Counted from the stretch's first letter, positions 1 through 9,912 are shown. The stretch: 64,000 nucleotides of DNA from Symbiodinium natans (GCA_905221605.1 CAJNDS010002102.1:1419147-1483146); one strand, 5' to 3'. Made by a program: numbers and translations. Notes: a model not told the origin generated them from the letters alone.

Positions 1-850
1 AACCGAGGCCCCCATGAGCCGCTGGAAGGGTGGCTATTTCCCGGGCGTGCGCTGCTTCCAGCGCCCCCACATGCCTGCAGAGTCTGCCAAATAGCCTCAT
101 CATGGGCATTTGGCGTAAGCGCTGGGATGGAGGCATGGTGCGGATGGCGTGGCTTCCCCGCGGGGGATGCGCACATGTGCAGGAGCAACCACGCGCACTG
201 GAGGTCCGGCAGCTGCGGCAAATGGTCGAGCAGTTGCCGTTCCGTGCGCATGCGTTCGTCTGCCCATGAGCGGATGAAATCTGGATGGCAGGGCGAGCCC
301 AAAACGACCACGCCTCGTTCGGTAGTTGGCTTCTCGGCCCGCCAGACATCGTCGCCGAGTTCGGCAATGCCCGGTGGTGGCATCGCCTCTCCCGCAGCCG
401 CAGCCCGAACAGCCGGCAGCGCGCGTTGTGCGCGAAGGTGGACGAGATCCTGCTGGGGACTGTAGATGCCTCGACATGGTCGTTTACGGAACCACAGCCA
501 GCGGGGGAGCGCTCCGTGCCCCTACGGCCTACGGCCGCATCGGCAGCCGACTCGCCCCAACGCCTCCGGCGAGGTCCAACACCCTGTCCAGGCTGGGCCG
601 GTTCCCGGCCCCGCTTGCGGCAGGGCTTGGCCACGTGCGACCTAAGGCCATGCCCGCGATGGCCTGTTGGACTGCGACAGAGCTAATGCCTTGCCGGCCC
701 TGGCACAAAGGGTATGGCGCGGGCCTTGCCGAGATTAGACGCTATGCCGCAATGCATCGCTACCTTCCTCAACAGTCGTGTCGAGCGCGGGCACGGCCTG
801 GGTTGGTCACGACGTACAGGTCATCCAAGAAGGCTACGAGGTTGTCATGA
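1..850 (-). mobile_element. Decayed LINE-type reverse transcriptase, runs off the left edge
   Basis: Read on the minus strand, about 850-790 gives the reverse transcriptase catalytic motif in the form LVAFLDDLYVVTNPGRARA, and about 745-715 gives ASNLGKARA. About 384-1 gives the stretch that follows the palm in dinoflagellate LINE proteins: GVVVLGSP, then RTERQLLDHLPQLPDLQCAW, LLLHMCASP and HDEAIWQTLQAC. A frameshift then moves the reading to EAAHAREIATLPAAHGGL. The pieces lie in the right N to C order but in different frames, so the copy is dead. RNA-templated DNA synthesis for retrotransposition would have been its role. Assignment to a non-LTR element rests on the order and wording of these motifs; the clade is not resolved. 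Confidence 0.75.
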
Positions 851-904
851 GGGTGCAAAGGTGTGTAGTACAGGGAAGTCTTATGAACCAATTAGTGTTT
901 TTGC

Positions 905-1130
905 CAAAAAAACGCTCCAAAATAGCTCTGAGCAAGAGGTGTGAAGAGAAGGTGTTCATTGCGGGAAAAAAACGCTTAACTTGGCTCCAAAACAGCACCT
1001 TCAACCTGAGTAAGGGGGTGTGAGGAGGTGTTCATTACGCTCAACTTGGCTCCAAAACAGCACCTTCAACCTGAGCAGGTCTATGGTTGTTTCAAAGCGG
1101 AAAAAACGCTCAACTTCGCTGCAAAACAGC
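905..1130. repeat. 65-base tandem repeat, about three copies
   Basis: Copies with cores near 915, 973 and 1038 share the sequence CAACTTGGCTCCAAAACAGC and a following run about reaching the end of a CCTTCAACCTGAG motif. The second and third are 65 bases apart and nearly identical; the first is decayed. Confidence 0.8.
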
Positions 1131-1153
1131 CTTCTTGTTTCAAAAACAACCCA

Positions 1154-1246
1154 TTAATGACTCAAAATGATTCAATAATGATTCAAGATGATTCAAAAAT
1201 GATTCAAGAGATGACTCAATCATGACTCAAAATGATTCAATAATGA
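1154..1246. repeat. ATGATTCAA-type minisatellite
   Basis: Repeated ATGATTCAA and ATGACTCAA units about 10-12 bases long, AT-rich in an otherwise GC-rich setting. Confidence 0.8.
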
Positions 1247-1254
1247 CACAACAA

Positions 1255-1560
1255 TGCAGGGTGGCAGTGGCAGGGCAGCAGTGGCAGGGCAGCAGTGGTG
1301 GCAGGGCAGCAGGACCGCGTTGTGTCCGCGTTGTGGGCGTTGTGACCGCGTTGTGACCGTAGTGACCGCGTTGTGACCGTAGTGACTGCGTTGTAACCAC
1401 GTTGTGACCGCGTTGTGACCGTGTTGTGTTGTGACCGCGTTGTGCTGTGACCGCGTTGCGTCCGCGTTGTGCGTTGTGACTGCGTTGTGTTGTGACCGCA
1501 TTGTGACCGCGTTGTGACCGCGTTGTGTTGTGACCGCGTTGTGACTAGTGACCGCGTGTT
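1255..1560. repeat. GC-rich minisatellites: GGCAGGGCAGCAGT then GACCGCGTTGT
   Basis: About 1255-1312 repeats GGCAGGGCAGCAGTGG. About 1313-1560 repeats the 11-mer TGACCGCGTTG with variants. Long open frames on the minus strand here (rich in HNAVTTRSQ) follow only from the repeat. Confidence 0.85.
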
Positions 1561-1699
1561 GTGACGCGTCGCAGACTTCGAGTGGACTTCAAAAAGACTG
1601 CAGTCTTTGCCGTAAAAACTGCAGTCTTCACCGTAAAAGACTCCATAAAGACTGAGTGTATCACCGAGTCTCTGCAGCGAGTGCTGCTTATGCATTACA

Positions 1700-1752
1700 C
1701 TGCAGTTTGCAGCGTTTTTACGATTCGCCACTGTTCTTCGCGACGCTGCAAC
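1700..1752. repeat. Dispersed repeat, first copy (pair at 2285-2336)
   Basis: TTTTTACGATTCGCCACTG with flanks recurs at about 2285-2336 as TTTTACGATTCGCCTCTG followed by a matching TCGCGA-GCTGC stretch. The two lie on either side of the GCAGTGG minisatellite. Confidence 0.6.
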
Positions 1753-1779
1753 AATGCTGATCAGGCGGGATGGTGGCAG

Positions 1780-2075
1780 AACAGACAGGGCAGCGGGAGT
1801 GGCCAGGCGGGAGTGCAGAGCAGCAGCAGTGGCCAAGCAGCAGTGGCCAAGCAGCAGTGGCTGTGGCAGGGCAGGGCTGGCAGGGCAGCAGTGGAGTGGC
1901 AGGGCAGCTGTGCAGAGTGGGCAGGGCAGGGCAGGCAGTTAAGGACAGGAGTGGCAGAGCAGCAGTGGCAGCAGTGGAAGGGCAGCAGTGGCAAGGCAGG
2001 GTCGCCACTAGGTCGCCACTGGGTCGCCACAGGGTCACCACAGGGTCGCCACTGGGCCGCCACTGGGTCGCCACT
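1780..2075. repeat. GGCAGGGCAG/CAGCAGTGG and GGTCGCCACT minisatellites
   Basis: About 1780-2005 is built from GGCAGGGCAG and AGCAGCAGTGG units; about 2008-2075 is a run of the 10-mer GGTCGCCACT with small changes. Confidence 0.85.
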
Positions 2076-2076
2076 A

Positions 2077-2168
2077 TGATTCCGCGGCTCGCTCGGCTTG
2101 ATTCCGGGGTTCGCTCGGTTTGATTCCGGGGCTCACTCGGTTTGTTTCCGGGGCTCGCCCGGTTTTGC
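2077..2168. repeat. Tandem repeat of about 24 bases, four copies
   Basis: Four units of the form GATTCCGGGGCTCGCTCGGT with a short TT-rich tail, differing by a few bases each. Confidence 0.8.
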
Positions 2169-2435
2169 ATCAGGGCTGCCGATCGCCTGCGTCGCTGAGT
2201 GCATCGTTCTCAGGGTGAGGGACCAGCTCGACGAGGAATTGGAAAACCTAGTGTCAGCAACGTGTTGTTGTGTTCTTCACGCCGTGTGGTTTGCAGTGCT
2301 TTTACGATTCGCCTCTGTTCGTCGCGATGCTGCTGTAACGGTCACTACGTGTCAAACAAGCTCGATTGCAAGATCCGCGCGTTACGACGGAAGATGTGAG
2401 GCGCGTCATGGCTTGATCGAGAGGACCGCCCCCAA

Positions 2436-2480
2436 CCGCTCACTACGGGTCACTACGGGTCACTACGGGTCACTACGGGT
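2436..2480. repeat. CACTACGGGT 10-mer, four copies
   Basis: Four exact tandem copies of CACTACGGGT. The stretch 2481-2968 after it holds no gene I can support. Confidence 0.9.
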
Positions 2481-2968
2481 GGGAAAAGATTGGATCCATC
2501 GGGCGGATGCGTGTCACAGCGTAAAAAGTTCTATCTTGTGTTTCTAATCCTATTCAAAATCTGTATTCTCAGATTTGATGTTTCAGTTTTGTTTGCTAGT
2601 TTTGTTGCGGCTAACTGCTGGTTAGCCTCAATGCCGTTGAGTGGCGAATCCTTCCTGTTTTGCTCGCGGTCGCTTGCCTCTGGTCGCCGTAGCTGTCTGT
2701 GTGAGACACTGGTCAGTGACAAGGGCCATAGCGATGAGTGGTGTCAGACTGCAGTGCAAAGCAGTGCGCCCTTCATCGTTGACGCTGCACCCGCTTATCT
2801 TTCAGCAGCGGCTTATGTTTCCTTGCGCATGCAAAAGGCTCAAGACAACAAAGGATGCAGATTATTTAAGCAGCCAGCTGGACAAGCAGCCTAACATAGA
2901 ACTGGTGTGGCCTCGAAGTAGAGATCGTTCACTATTTGCTGCACGTTCGAAGCACGTCACTTGCAAAC

Positions 2969-3091
2969 ATGGACGATTTGCATCATGCACGTCGCAAGGT
3001 TGACGAGTCAAACCCAGAGCCCGCACAGCTGCGAGCACGGATTCTCCAATTTCATTCACGAATCAGCCAGAAAAATCACGTTAACAAGTAA
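2969..3091 (+). CDS. Small open frame or exon, 40 residues, unrecognised
   Basis: ATG at 2969 opens a frame of 40 codons ending at TAA 3089-3091. It begins MDDLHHARRKVDESNPEPAQ and carries on with a basic stretch (LRARILQFHSRISQKNH). Its composition is more protein-like than the other frames here. I do not recognise it. It lies about 100 bases upstream of the exon-like stretch at 3193 on the same strand and may belong to the same gene or to an old LINE ORF1. There is no direct evidence of expression. Confidence 0.35.
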   Translation: MDDLHHARRKVDESNPEPAQLRARILQFHSRISQKNHVNK

Positions 3092-3192
3092 GACTCAAAG
3101 TTGAAGAATGGCAGGGCTGGACAACACTTGCACAAAATTACTGTCATGCTTGAAGCGTTCCACATCATGCTGGCAGGTGAGTACTGGCTGAG

Positions 3193-3351
3193 CAATGCAA
3201 CGCAAGCGCTCTTCCCCCAGATTTCTTCAAATGGATTGATCGCGTCTGTGCACTTAAGCACGACCAAGAGCGCCTCTGTGAAGCTGCTTTTGACCAGCAC
3301 TGGCCTCTGTGTCGTTGGTCCTGTACCCGTGGCACGCCCCGCTTGACTTGA
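3193..3351 (+). CDS. Exon-like stretch, 52 codons, unrecognised
   Basis: This frame has no ATG but is strongly protein-like: it contains LPPDFFKWIDRVCALKHDQE, then RLCEAAFDQHWPLCRW and a stop at 3349-3351. It starts after a possible acceptor AG at 3191-3192. Aromatic, acidic and cysteine residues are mixed as in a folded domain. No family is recognised. Downstream, 3356-3547 is another open stretch in a different frame (rich in A, S, T) that could follow after an intron or a frameshift. Confidence 0.35.
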   Translation, partial: QCNASALPPDFFKWIDRVCALKHDQERLCEAAFDQHWPLCRWSCTRGTPRLT

Positions 3352-3839
3352 AAACTTGAACGCCGTAGCCTGCTCAAGGAATGTGAGCGTTGAACTGCTG
3401 TCTGCTAATCCTGGAAGTCAAGCAAAGCTGCAGCGCAAAAACGTCAGTGATGCTGCTGCTACCTCAGCCGAGAAACTCACACAACAAGGACGGATGCAAG
3501 TTCGCAGCGCTCAAACTCCGGCGCTGAGGCACACGCGCGCAACTTAAACATCGTCCGCTGGTGGCAGCGTGAACCCATAGCAATCTGCCCTGCGAGCGGG
3601 GCGGTGGCAAAACCCCTAAGCTGAAAAGTCATGCCAGTCCTTGTCCTGCGAAGTCACGCTGAGACGCGGCACAGGGAGGAGAGTGGGATTGACATGAAAA
3701 GCTCTCCTTCAGGCTGTGAATTACAATTTCATCTGCATCGCACGTCACTCGATTTGGCTTCTTCTTCTTGATAGCCTCAAGCAGTGCTCAGCAAGGGCTC
3801 GCTGGAAAATGAAAGCTCAGTTCCGCTACAGGACTTGTT

Positions 3840-4305
3840 GCCTACAAGACATGCGCACTCAAAACCTCAATCTTTGTCATCGTCCTATTGCAATCAGTTC
3901 GGACAGGATGAGCGAAGTTCGGCTTGAGGTCAGCACTTCCTTCAGGTATGCCTGACAGCATTCAAGCCAAGACGCACAGCATCTGATCAAGCTTCGAGTT
4001 CACACAAAGACGGAGCGCGATCAAAATACGTTCAACAAATACATGTCTGGAGTGCAATGTTTTGCGGCACCGGGTCGATTGGAATAGCATTGCCCACGAG
4101 CTGGAAGCCACCATTGTCGTCCTGCAAGGTCAGGGAGCCAGGGCACCGCAGGACATGTACAACATGTACAAATTGGCAGGCGGAACATGAACTTTGGGAC
4201 ACTCAAAACTTCAATCTTGGTCATCGCCTTCTTTTGCAACCGAAGACAGCACGAGCTGAATCCGCGTGCAAGCTCTAAGCACAGGGCTTTCTTCAGGTCA
4301 TCCAC
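3840..4305. repeat. Two diverged copies of a segment of about 110 bases
   Basis: Segments near 3850-3960 and 4190-4300 both contain ACTCAAAAC(C/T)TCAATCTT(T/G)GTCATCG and end in TTCTTCAGGT-like or TTCCTTCAGGT sequence. On the minus strand both encode MTKIEVLS preceded by a (Y/D)LK(E/K)(V/A)L stretch, so they probably derive from a coding sequence that was duplicated. The minus-strand frame across 4021-4305 (94 codons) covers the second copy. Confidence 0.5.
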
Positions 4306-4383
4306 TTTTTTTTATTCCGAGTTGCAAACGTCCGCGGGCCTTAGAAAAGGACCCGCGCCGGGCTTCACGCGTGGGCCGAAAGC

Positions 4384-4961
4384 CTATACATCCTCAACAT
4401 CAAAGATGAAAGGAGGAACGGGGACACGGTCCCGGTCTGTACCTAGGTGCGCCTCAAGACGCAAGGAAGATTTCACAGCAATCCGAATCATAGCCTGCTC
4501 ATTTTGAGTAGCATGTTCAAAAGCTCGGTGCCAGGAGGCACGGGCCGACCCATGATGCCGCCTTTGGCACAGCGACTTAGCAGCATCGTCAGCCTGTTGG
4601 TTGAGTTGTCGACACATCGCCGAAGGCACAGGGCAGCATGACGGAGGAGACCAGGAGGCCTGCTTCCCGTGGCTGGGGACCCAGATGAGGGACCACTCAA
4701 TCCCCCGAAGTCTTGCAAGCTTGCCATTGGCCTGGAGGCGTTCTGCCAAAAGGCGCAGTCCACACGAATGAGGGCGACACATCGCCTTGATTGCAGCTTG
4801 ACAATCAACGAGCACCCAAAGTTTACGAGGAGGCGAATGAACTTCAACCAGGTCATCCACTTGACGTCACCCACCAAAAGCGTGGAGAACCACTCATAAA
4901 CGCAAAGAACGCACTGAGGCAATTGCGTGAGTGGAGCCAAGGAACGTTCCGAAAAAATCAA
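4384..4961 (-). mobile_element. RNase H domain remnant of a retrotransposon
   Basis: The minus-strand frame from 4860 to 4384 (158 codons) begins MDDLVEVHSPPRKLWVLVDC and holds three RNase H landmarks: an acidic residue in WVLVDCQAAIKAM, the stretch WSLIWVPSHGK, and LNQQADDAAKSLC, which matches the NxxADxxA helix with the last catalytic acidic residue. The beta strands expected before it lie in a second frame up to 4961 (FSERSLAPLTQLPQCVL), so there is a frameshift. RNase H removes the RNA strand during reverse transcription. The copy is separate from the reverse transcriptase remnants at 1-850 and 8.7-9.6 kb and has no intact partner nearby. Confidence 0.65.
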
Positions 4962-5467
4962 CTCCGCAGTTCTGTTTTCGAGAATGCACTGCTTTCAACT
5001 GATTTGTTTCCATCGGAATCCTCCTTGGGCCTCAGCTTTCCTGTGACCGTCCCTTGCGAGTCGAGCGGTGCCGCAGACATGAACTGACAGCTTTGCAGAA
5101 ACACTCCCAGCAAGGAACAGCCGAAATGCCCTCAGCCCCGAACCGCCTCCCGAAGCTCCTCCCCTGCCCGCGATCGGACGTGCCCCCCAATCTCCGCTCT
5201 TTGCCGACGATGCAAGCGTCCAACAGCCGTGCCCCAACCCAGGATTCAGCTACTGAATGCTACTGATGCGGTCGAGACAGCGTGCCATCCTTCCTTGCGT
5301 TTCAGTTCCGGACATTTGCTCTCACACAGCACAGTCCTTTCGGATCAGCTCTCGCACCCAGACGATGGATTCCGTCGTGCGTGCAGAGCCTCACAGAATT
5401 GCGAGTGTGGAGTGAAAGTGTGAGGTGTGATTCGCTCCTCTACGCTCTTATTGAACTCATCTCTGCG

Positions 5468-6721
5468 CTACACACACTTGCCTTCAACGAACTGTCTCCA
5501 CAGCTCGTCTTGGGAGATATCGCTCATTCCACGCGAAACTCTTTCCAAAAGCATTCGCCGGGCCGAGCTGTCCATGGCGGCCGCATTCAACATAGTTTCC
5601 ACGAAGCTGAAAGCACGTTCTCGCAGACACACCCGCATCTGTATACTCGGTTGCCCGACCAACCTGCACCTCTTCCGGGCCGTATTTAGTCTTGTGGCCA
5701 GATCTTGGTATGTCTTCTCGATGTGGTCGATCGCGGTGGTGGAGAATCGCTCAAGCTTCTGCGCAAAGTCAATTGAGAAGGCTTGTTCGAGCGACTCGTT
5801 CCCAAGCCTGTAGTCGCTGTAGCTGCCCGCAAAGTCATGCCATCGAATCTCTGGAAGATCGGAGCCAGCAAAAGATAGGAGCACGTTCCCTTCGTGTGCG
5901 TCGTGATAGTGCCCCCAGTCCGCCATGGTGGCAATGTCCAGATGGTACCCCACCAAGATAGTGGAAACGGCTTGGACTGTCAGCGATTTGCAGAGGTTTT
6001 TGAAGGACCCATCGACACCTTTCATAAGGTCGAGTCCGATCTGGACCGACCCAGACAGGTTCGCCACGCGTTGTCCGCTTCGTGTCAGCACGGGCACTGT
6101 GGAGGATATTTGCAGACAAGCTAGACATCCGGACAGCGACGACGCGGGAGGAAAAACCATCTTCTTCCATGAAAACTCGTCTCGCCACTGCATGCCTCCA
6201 CGGTACTCACTGGCACTGATGATTCGCCGCAACGTGGCTCCACGCAACGCTTCACGGAGCTTTGGCACGATGAAGGCCTGGATCCTATCACTGCCGCGAT
6301 GAAGAGCTCTAGCCAAATTGTCGGCTTTTACCAACGACATTCCATCATCCATTGCGTTGAGCATGTCCTCCACCAAAGCGACCCTCACTGCAAGTTTGCC
6401 ATGCCTCCCTGTGCAGAATATCACCATGTCGTCTCCTCCACCAGAGTATGCATCCCTTTCGCAATGCTGAAGTAGTGGTGCCAGACTCTTGCACTGCTCA
6501 GGATTGCAGCGGTCGGCAAAGCAATGTCTTGAACAGATGCACAGCACAACGATCTGAACACCAGCACACGCTTGGCGCATGGCATGGACGGATGAAACGA
6601 AGGGACCTTTTTCTTGAGCGGATTTGTGGCACATGCACCAACACTCAAAGGCCGTTCTGACGTGCTTGAAACCTACAATCAAGGTTCTGTGACCAGTTGT
6701 TGAAAGCAAGGCGAATGCCAA
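5468..6721 (-). CDS. Intronless protein with a kinase-fold-like catalytic motif, 417 residues
   Basis: This is the longest non-repetitive open frame in the window, from ATG 6721 to a stop at 5468-5470. Residues 271-281 read HYHDAHEGNVL, which has the spacing of the catalytic loop in the aminoglycoside-phosphotransferase and choline-kinase group (catalytic Asp 274, Asn 279 five later). Residues 293-300 read RWHDFAGS, with an Asp 296 placed where the metal-binding Asp of the DFG-like motif would be. The N-terminal half has a Cys-rich stretch (residues 56-86) and no clear P-loop, so the usual nucleotide-binding lobe is not evident. The C-terminal 120 residues are charged and helical-looking. An intron-free gene is consistent with retroposition, common in dinoflagellates. 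Function is inferred only from the motif pair; substrate unknown. The ATG is simply the first in frame. Confidence 0.6.
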   Translation of the reverse strand: MAFALLSTTGHRTLIVGFKHVRTAFECWCMCHKSAQEKGPFVSSVHAMRQACAGVQIVVLCICSRHCFADRCNPEQCKSLAPLLQHCERDAYSGGGDDMVIFCTGRHGKLAVRVALVEDMLNAMDDGMSLVKADNLARALHRGSDRIQAFIVPKLREALRGATLRRIISASEYRGGMQWRDEFSWKKMVFPPASSLSGCLACLQISSTVPVLTRSGQRVANLSGSVQIGLDLMKGVDGSFKNLCKSLTVQAVSTILVGYHLDIATMADWGHYHDAHEGNVLLSFAGSDLPEIRWHDFAGSYSDYRLGNESLEQAFSIDFAQKLERFSTTAIDHIEKTYQDLATRLNTARKRCRLVGQPSIQMRVCLRERAFSFVETMLNAAAMDSSARRMLLERVSRGMSDISQDELWRQFVEGKCV

Positions 6722-6724
6722 GCC

Positions 6725-7029
6725 ACAAGATGTTCAAGAGTCATGCTCGGGAATCCCCGAATTCGGCGCTTGCAGAGTAAAATCTAAGGTCCTCCGAAGT
6801 GCTTGCAAAGGGCCGTTATTTCGCGCCGCAAGCCTGCGCTCGCGAACTGCGGGGAGGTGCAAGGAGCGGAGCCCCCAGAACCAGTCTGAAAATGCTCAAA
6901 AACCGCTCGAGCCCATCATACCCATCAAATTGCTCGGGAGCCTCTAAGACCGCTCAAAATCAGTCACCCGCCCAAGACTGGGCCGGCGCGGCGACGACGC
7001 GGCGAGGATGCAGGGCTCGGACGCTCGAT
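6725..7029. other. Spacer without a supported gene
   Basis: Short open frames only. The upstream side of the kinase-like gene lies here (on the minus strand), but I see no clear promoter or spliced-leader acceptor that I would defend. Confidence 0.4.
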
Positions 7030-7135
7030 GGCGCACTCGGCTCGGACGATCAGCTCGATGGACGACGCTCGGCTCGGACGACGCTCGGCTCGGACGACGC
7101 TCGGCTCGGACGACGCTCGGCTCGGACAACGTTGC
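7030..7135. repeat. 16-base minisatellite CTCGGCTCGGACGACG
   Basis: About six tandem copies of CTCGGCTCGGACGACG with small variants at the left end. Open frames here (RLGRRSART) are repeat products. Confidence 0.85.
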
Positions 7136-7689
7136 GACGACGGTGACGACAGTAAGTTTAGATGCAGGGCCGATCGGGAGAGAAGGGGTGCTACGGGGTT
7201 AGGGTGTCAAAGCACTCGCAGAGCAGCTGTGGACCAAACCTACGGATCAAACCTACTGCGAGGACGAAGCGGGTTAGGGTGCCCTGAACAAAAACAACAA
7301 CACCCAAAAGCAAAAAATGAATGAAAGCATTCAAGGAAAATGTTACTTAACCAGACTACTGCTACAAAGCAAAAAATAGCATCACCGACGAAAAAATCCA
7401 TGAACATGCCGCTGCTCCAAGCACCTGTCTCACCAGGATCTGTCCCGCCTGCAGGCCCACGGCCCCAATCGTGCTCATCCTAAACCCGCGCGAATCCGGT
7501 GGACGATAGCCACAGGCTCGCGCCCCATGGACACTGAATGCCCCAAACCACGAAATCTTGAGCCAAACCTAGGGGACATACCCACAACAATCGTACGCTC
7601 GCCACAGTCCGGTGCGAAGCGGGCTCAGCAGGGGTTTGTGTTGAAAATCGGGGGCGCGGCCGGTCCGTGTGTGCCACCGTGAACCACTT

Positions 7690-8120
7690 CCTGAAGAGCC
7701 CGCTTTCCGAAGGGTGCCTGGACTTCCATCGCCGTGCTCTTCAATCCGCGCATGGGCCTGCACGTGACATTCAGAACATGCCGGGGCACTTGAATCATGC
7801 GCTCGCTCCGGGTGATTACACAGGAGGGCGGGTGTGGATCGAAGACGATGAGGGAAGACTACACGGCCCGACTGGCAGCGAACACGCGCGACCGGGCGCT
7901 GCCGGCAGGTCGCCGCTATTCCCTGGTGGAGCCGCACGAGGGCAGCATGTGGGCGCTCGCAGCTTATGTTCCACAGACGGAGCAGCACCTTGCCTGTCCC
8001 AATTCTTCCCCACTCGGAATGCGGGCGGGCTCCGAAAGGAGCAAGGTCAGAATTCCGACCCCGAAACCGGTATTCCGGCCTCGGTTCAGGCCGATGAAAC
8101 GGGCGCCCTGCCCGGAATAG
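7690..8120 (+). mobile_element. Remnant of a dinoflagellate transposon-borne domain with an oxygenase-like pattern
   Basis: Three plus-strand frames together read TSIAVLFNPRMGLHVTFR, then NMPGHLNHALAPGDYTGG, RVWIEDDEG and, after a frameshift, GRRYSLVEPHEGSMWALAAY followed by VPQ. This order (a strand with NPR..LHV, an N-rich loop, GDYTGG, LW-ED, then a late F/L-V-P-H-E-G strand and a closing AYVPQ) matches a domain that I know as common beside dinoflagellate retroelements and whose layout resembles the 2-oxoglutarate/Fe(II) oxygenase fold. The frameshifts show decay. The fold assignment is from pattern memory; the antisense frame of 234 codons over 7569-8273 is treated as a shadow. Confidence 0.4.
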
Positions 8121-8379
8121 AGGGCGGGAACGTGATTTGTTTTCGGGCCGCTTGTCATTCTTGTCATTCCTGTCATTGTCTTCCTCCAGAGCACACAAGT
8201 ACCTGTGACAGAATGACCGGTCGAAACTGAGTGCTTGCAGAAAGCGCTGCAACGGGCTTTCAGGGGGGCCCACCCGGCTATAGTTCGTAGCCGCTCGCGA
8301 GCAGCATTTAATTTAGCTTCTGGGCAGCGTTTCTGCGACTCGCAGCCCTTCCGGCTCGCAGGCCCAGCCTGTGCGCCCA

Positions 8380-8530
8380 AACTGCTTCCGAACAGCTCCC
8401 AAGCCGCTCACGTTCGCGAATGCAGGCCTCAAACTGCCCCAGCCCTCCAAACCGCTCCGAACGCTCCCGAGCCGCTCCTGAATAGCTCGCAGGCTCTTCA
8501 TGCGCCCTCTAACTGCTCCCGAACCGCCAG
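8380..8530. repeat. Degenerate GCTCCCGAACCGCTC repeat
   Basis: Irregular repeats of CCGCTCC/CGAGCCGCTC/AACTGC units with about 15-base spacing. No gene seen between 8120 and 8730. Confidence 0.5.
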
Positions 8531-8729
8531 GCGCCTGTTTGCAAGCACTTTAGAGCCCCTTCAATTCCGCGACCTACCGCTCCGAGCCCGCATAAACGCA
8601 ACTAAATGTGATTTGGGGAGGGTCCAGCGTTTCGAGAGATGCTCGAGAAATTCCACGTTTACATTTGCAAATCCATGTTGCCATGCGAAACCTGAATTGT
8701 GTCAGCGGAGCTTGATATGATGGCACCGA

Positions 8730-9060
8730 AACAATCCCACGCGACATCCAAGAACGCTCGACAAGAAACCAAAGCAGATCGACTGTGATGGATTCACGTC
8801 CGCGAGCGAACGCATCGTGCCGGCCTAGGGTAGCGGATCGCCCTGCTCGCAGCCTTCGGCTTGCCGTTTTTCGCAGCAGCGCCTTCCCGCGTCCCACCGA
8901 CAGTACGTGGATGGTTGGCTGTAAAACAACCTCACGAAGGGAAGCAACGGCCACCTGGCGCAGCTTCCCCAGGAAGGCTGCGCGGGACATACAGTCGTAC
9001 GCGCTGCGGCCGTCGAGGGTTCAACAAACATCCGATGCTGGTCCCAATCTCAATAAATGG
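8730..9060 (-). mobile_element. LINE reverse transcriptase palm remnant
   Basis: On the minus strand, about 8990-8930 reads MSRAAFLGKLRQVAVASL, about 8930-8890 reads FYSQPSTYCRWDAG in another frame, and about 8860-8835 reads AEGCEQGDPL, the RT motif with QGDP. Then LGRHDAFARGRE follows around 8815-8780. This is the palm from motif A to just past motif B of a dinoflagellate LINE, broken by frameshifts. The catalytic DD motif expected next is not present downstream, so the copy is truncated. Confidence 0.65.
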
Positions 9061-9249
9061 GTCGGCAAAATTAAAGGGGTATGGTTGGGGTAAGGCGCTG
9101 CACCTCGACCCACTTGCGATTCGTCGGGCGCTGCTTCCTGCATCACGGCACTTCCCACTGCTGCGGCATTCCCCCTTCCCACAAGCTGCTCGCCCCACTG
9201 CCACATGCAGATGCAGCGGGGACCTGGGGCGACCACCACACCACAGCTA

Positions 9250-9560
9250 GCGTCTTGGGCACACGCGACACCCGGGCGGGAGAAGCAGAAGCCAGGGTGG
9301 CCAGCAAGTCGGGCACCGCTGTTGTGTTGGTCAGCAGCACCGCATGGTCAGCCAGTTTAGCATGCAGGCTGGCCTGGACGAAGGCATCACTGCCATACGT
9401 GTGCTAGAGCACCACAACCCCTTGGCGGTCTGCAGGAAAGCCCAGTCCCCAAACACTGGTGGTTCCAACGGCCCCACCCTGCGCACGCAGGCCGGTGCGT
9501 TGTAAGTGAGGAGCCCAGCAAGTTCACGGACGGCGCCAAACAATCTGCCAGGGATACCAC
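9250..9560 (-). mobile_element. LINE reverse transcriptase thumb/connection remnant
   Basis: Minus-strand frames read GPLEPPVFGDWAFLQTAKG, then YGSDAFVQASLHAKLADHA and VLLTNTTAVPDLLATLAS. The second half lines up with the segment SPCHPDFIRSWADERMRTER of the copy at 1-384. It lies upstream (in minus-strand sense) of the palm remnant at 8.7-9.06 kb, which is the wrong order for one protein, so the two are separate insertions or a rearranged copy. Confidence 0.55.
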
Positions 9561-9819
9561 ACATGTGTCATGCAATAATGCCAACTGGGAATGCACCGCC
9601 TGCAAGGCAGGGTGCACACCGAAAGCATGGAGCCCAGGCTTCCGCCTGGACGACGTGATGCCCACAGCGTGCGAATCGTAGAAAGCACTCGCAGCACGCT
9701 GTCCCCGCAAACATGGCTGCACGCGAGATGTGGCCACGACCACAGCCCGGATGCCGAGGTTGGACAAGCTGTCCCAAAAGCCCTTCAACAACCTCACATA
9801 TCTCACGTGGCACAAGCCG

Positions 9820-9912
9820 CGCCAAACGGATTCCAAAGAATCTGTATACTGCACTGGCCACGCCAAACGGATTCCAGAGCATCTGTACCAAACGGATTCC
9901 AGAGCTTCCACT
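9820..9912. repeat. Tandem repeat with core CAAACGGATTCCA
   Basis: Three copies of CAAACGGATTCCA(A/G)AG followed by (A/C)ATCTGTA or close, spaced irregularly at about 50 and 27 bases. Confidence 0.75.

Noticed and set aside
7569-8273. 234-codon minus-strand gene
   Set aside because: Antisense to the oxygenase-like remnant, whose plus-strand readings carry recognisable motifs; Arg/Pro/His/Cys-rich composition is that of a shadow.
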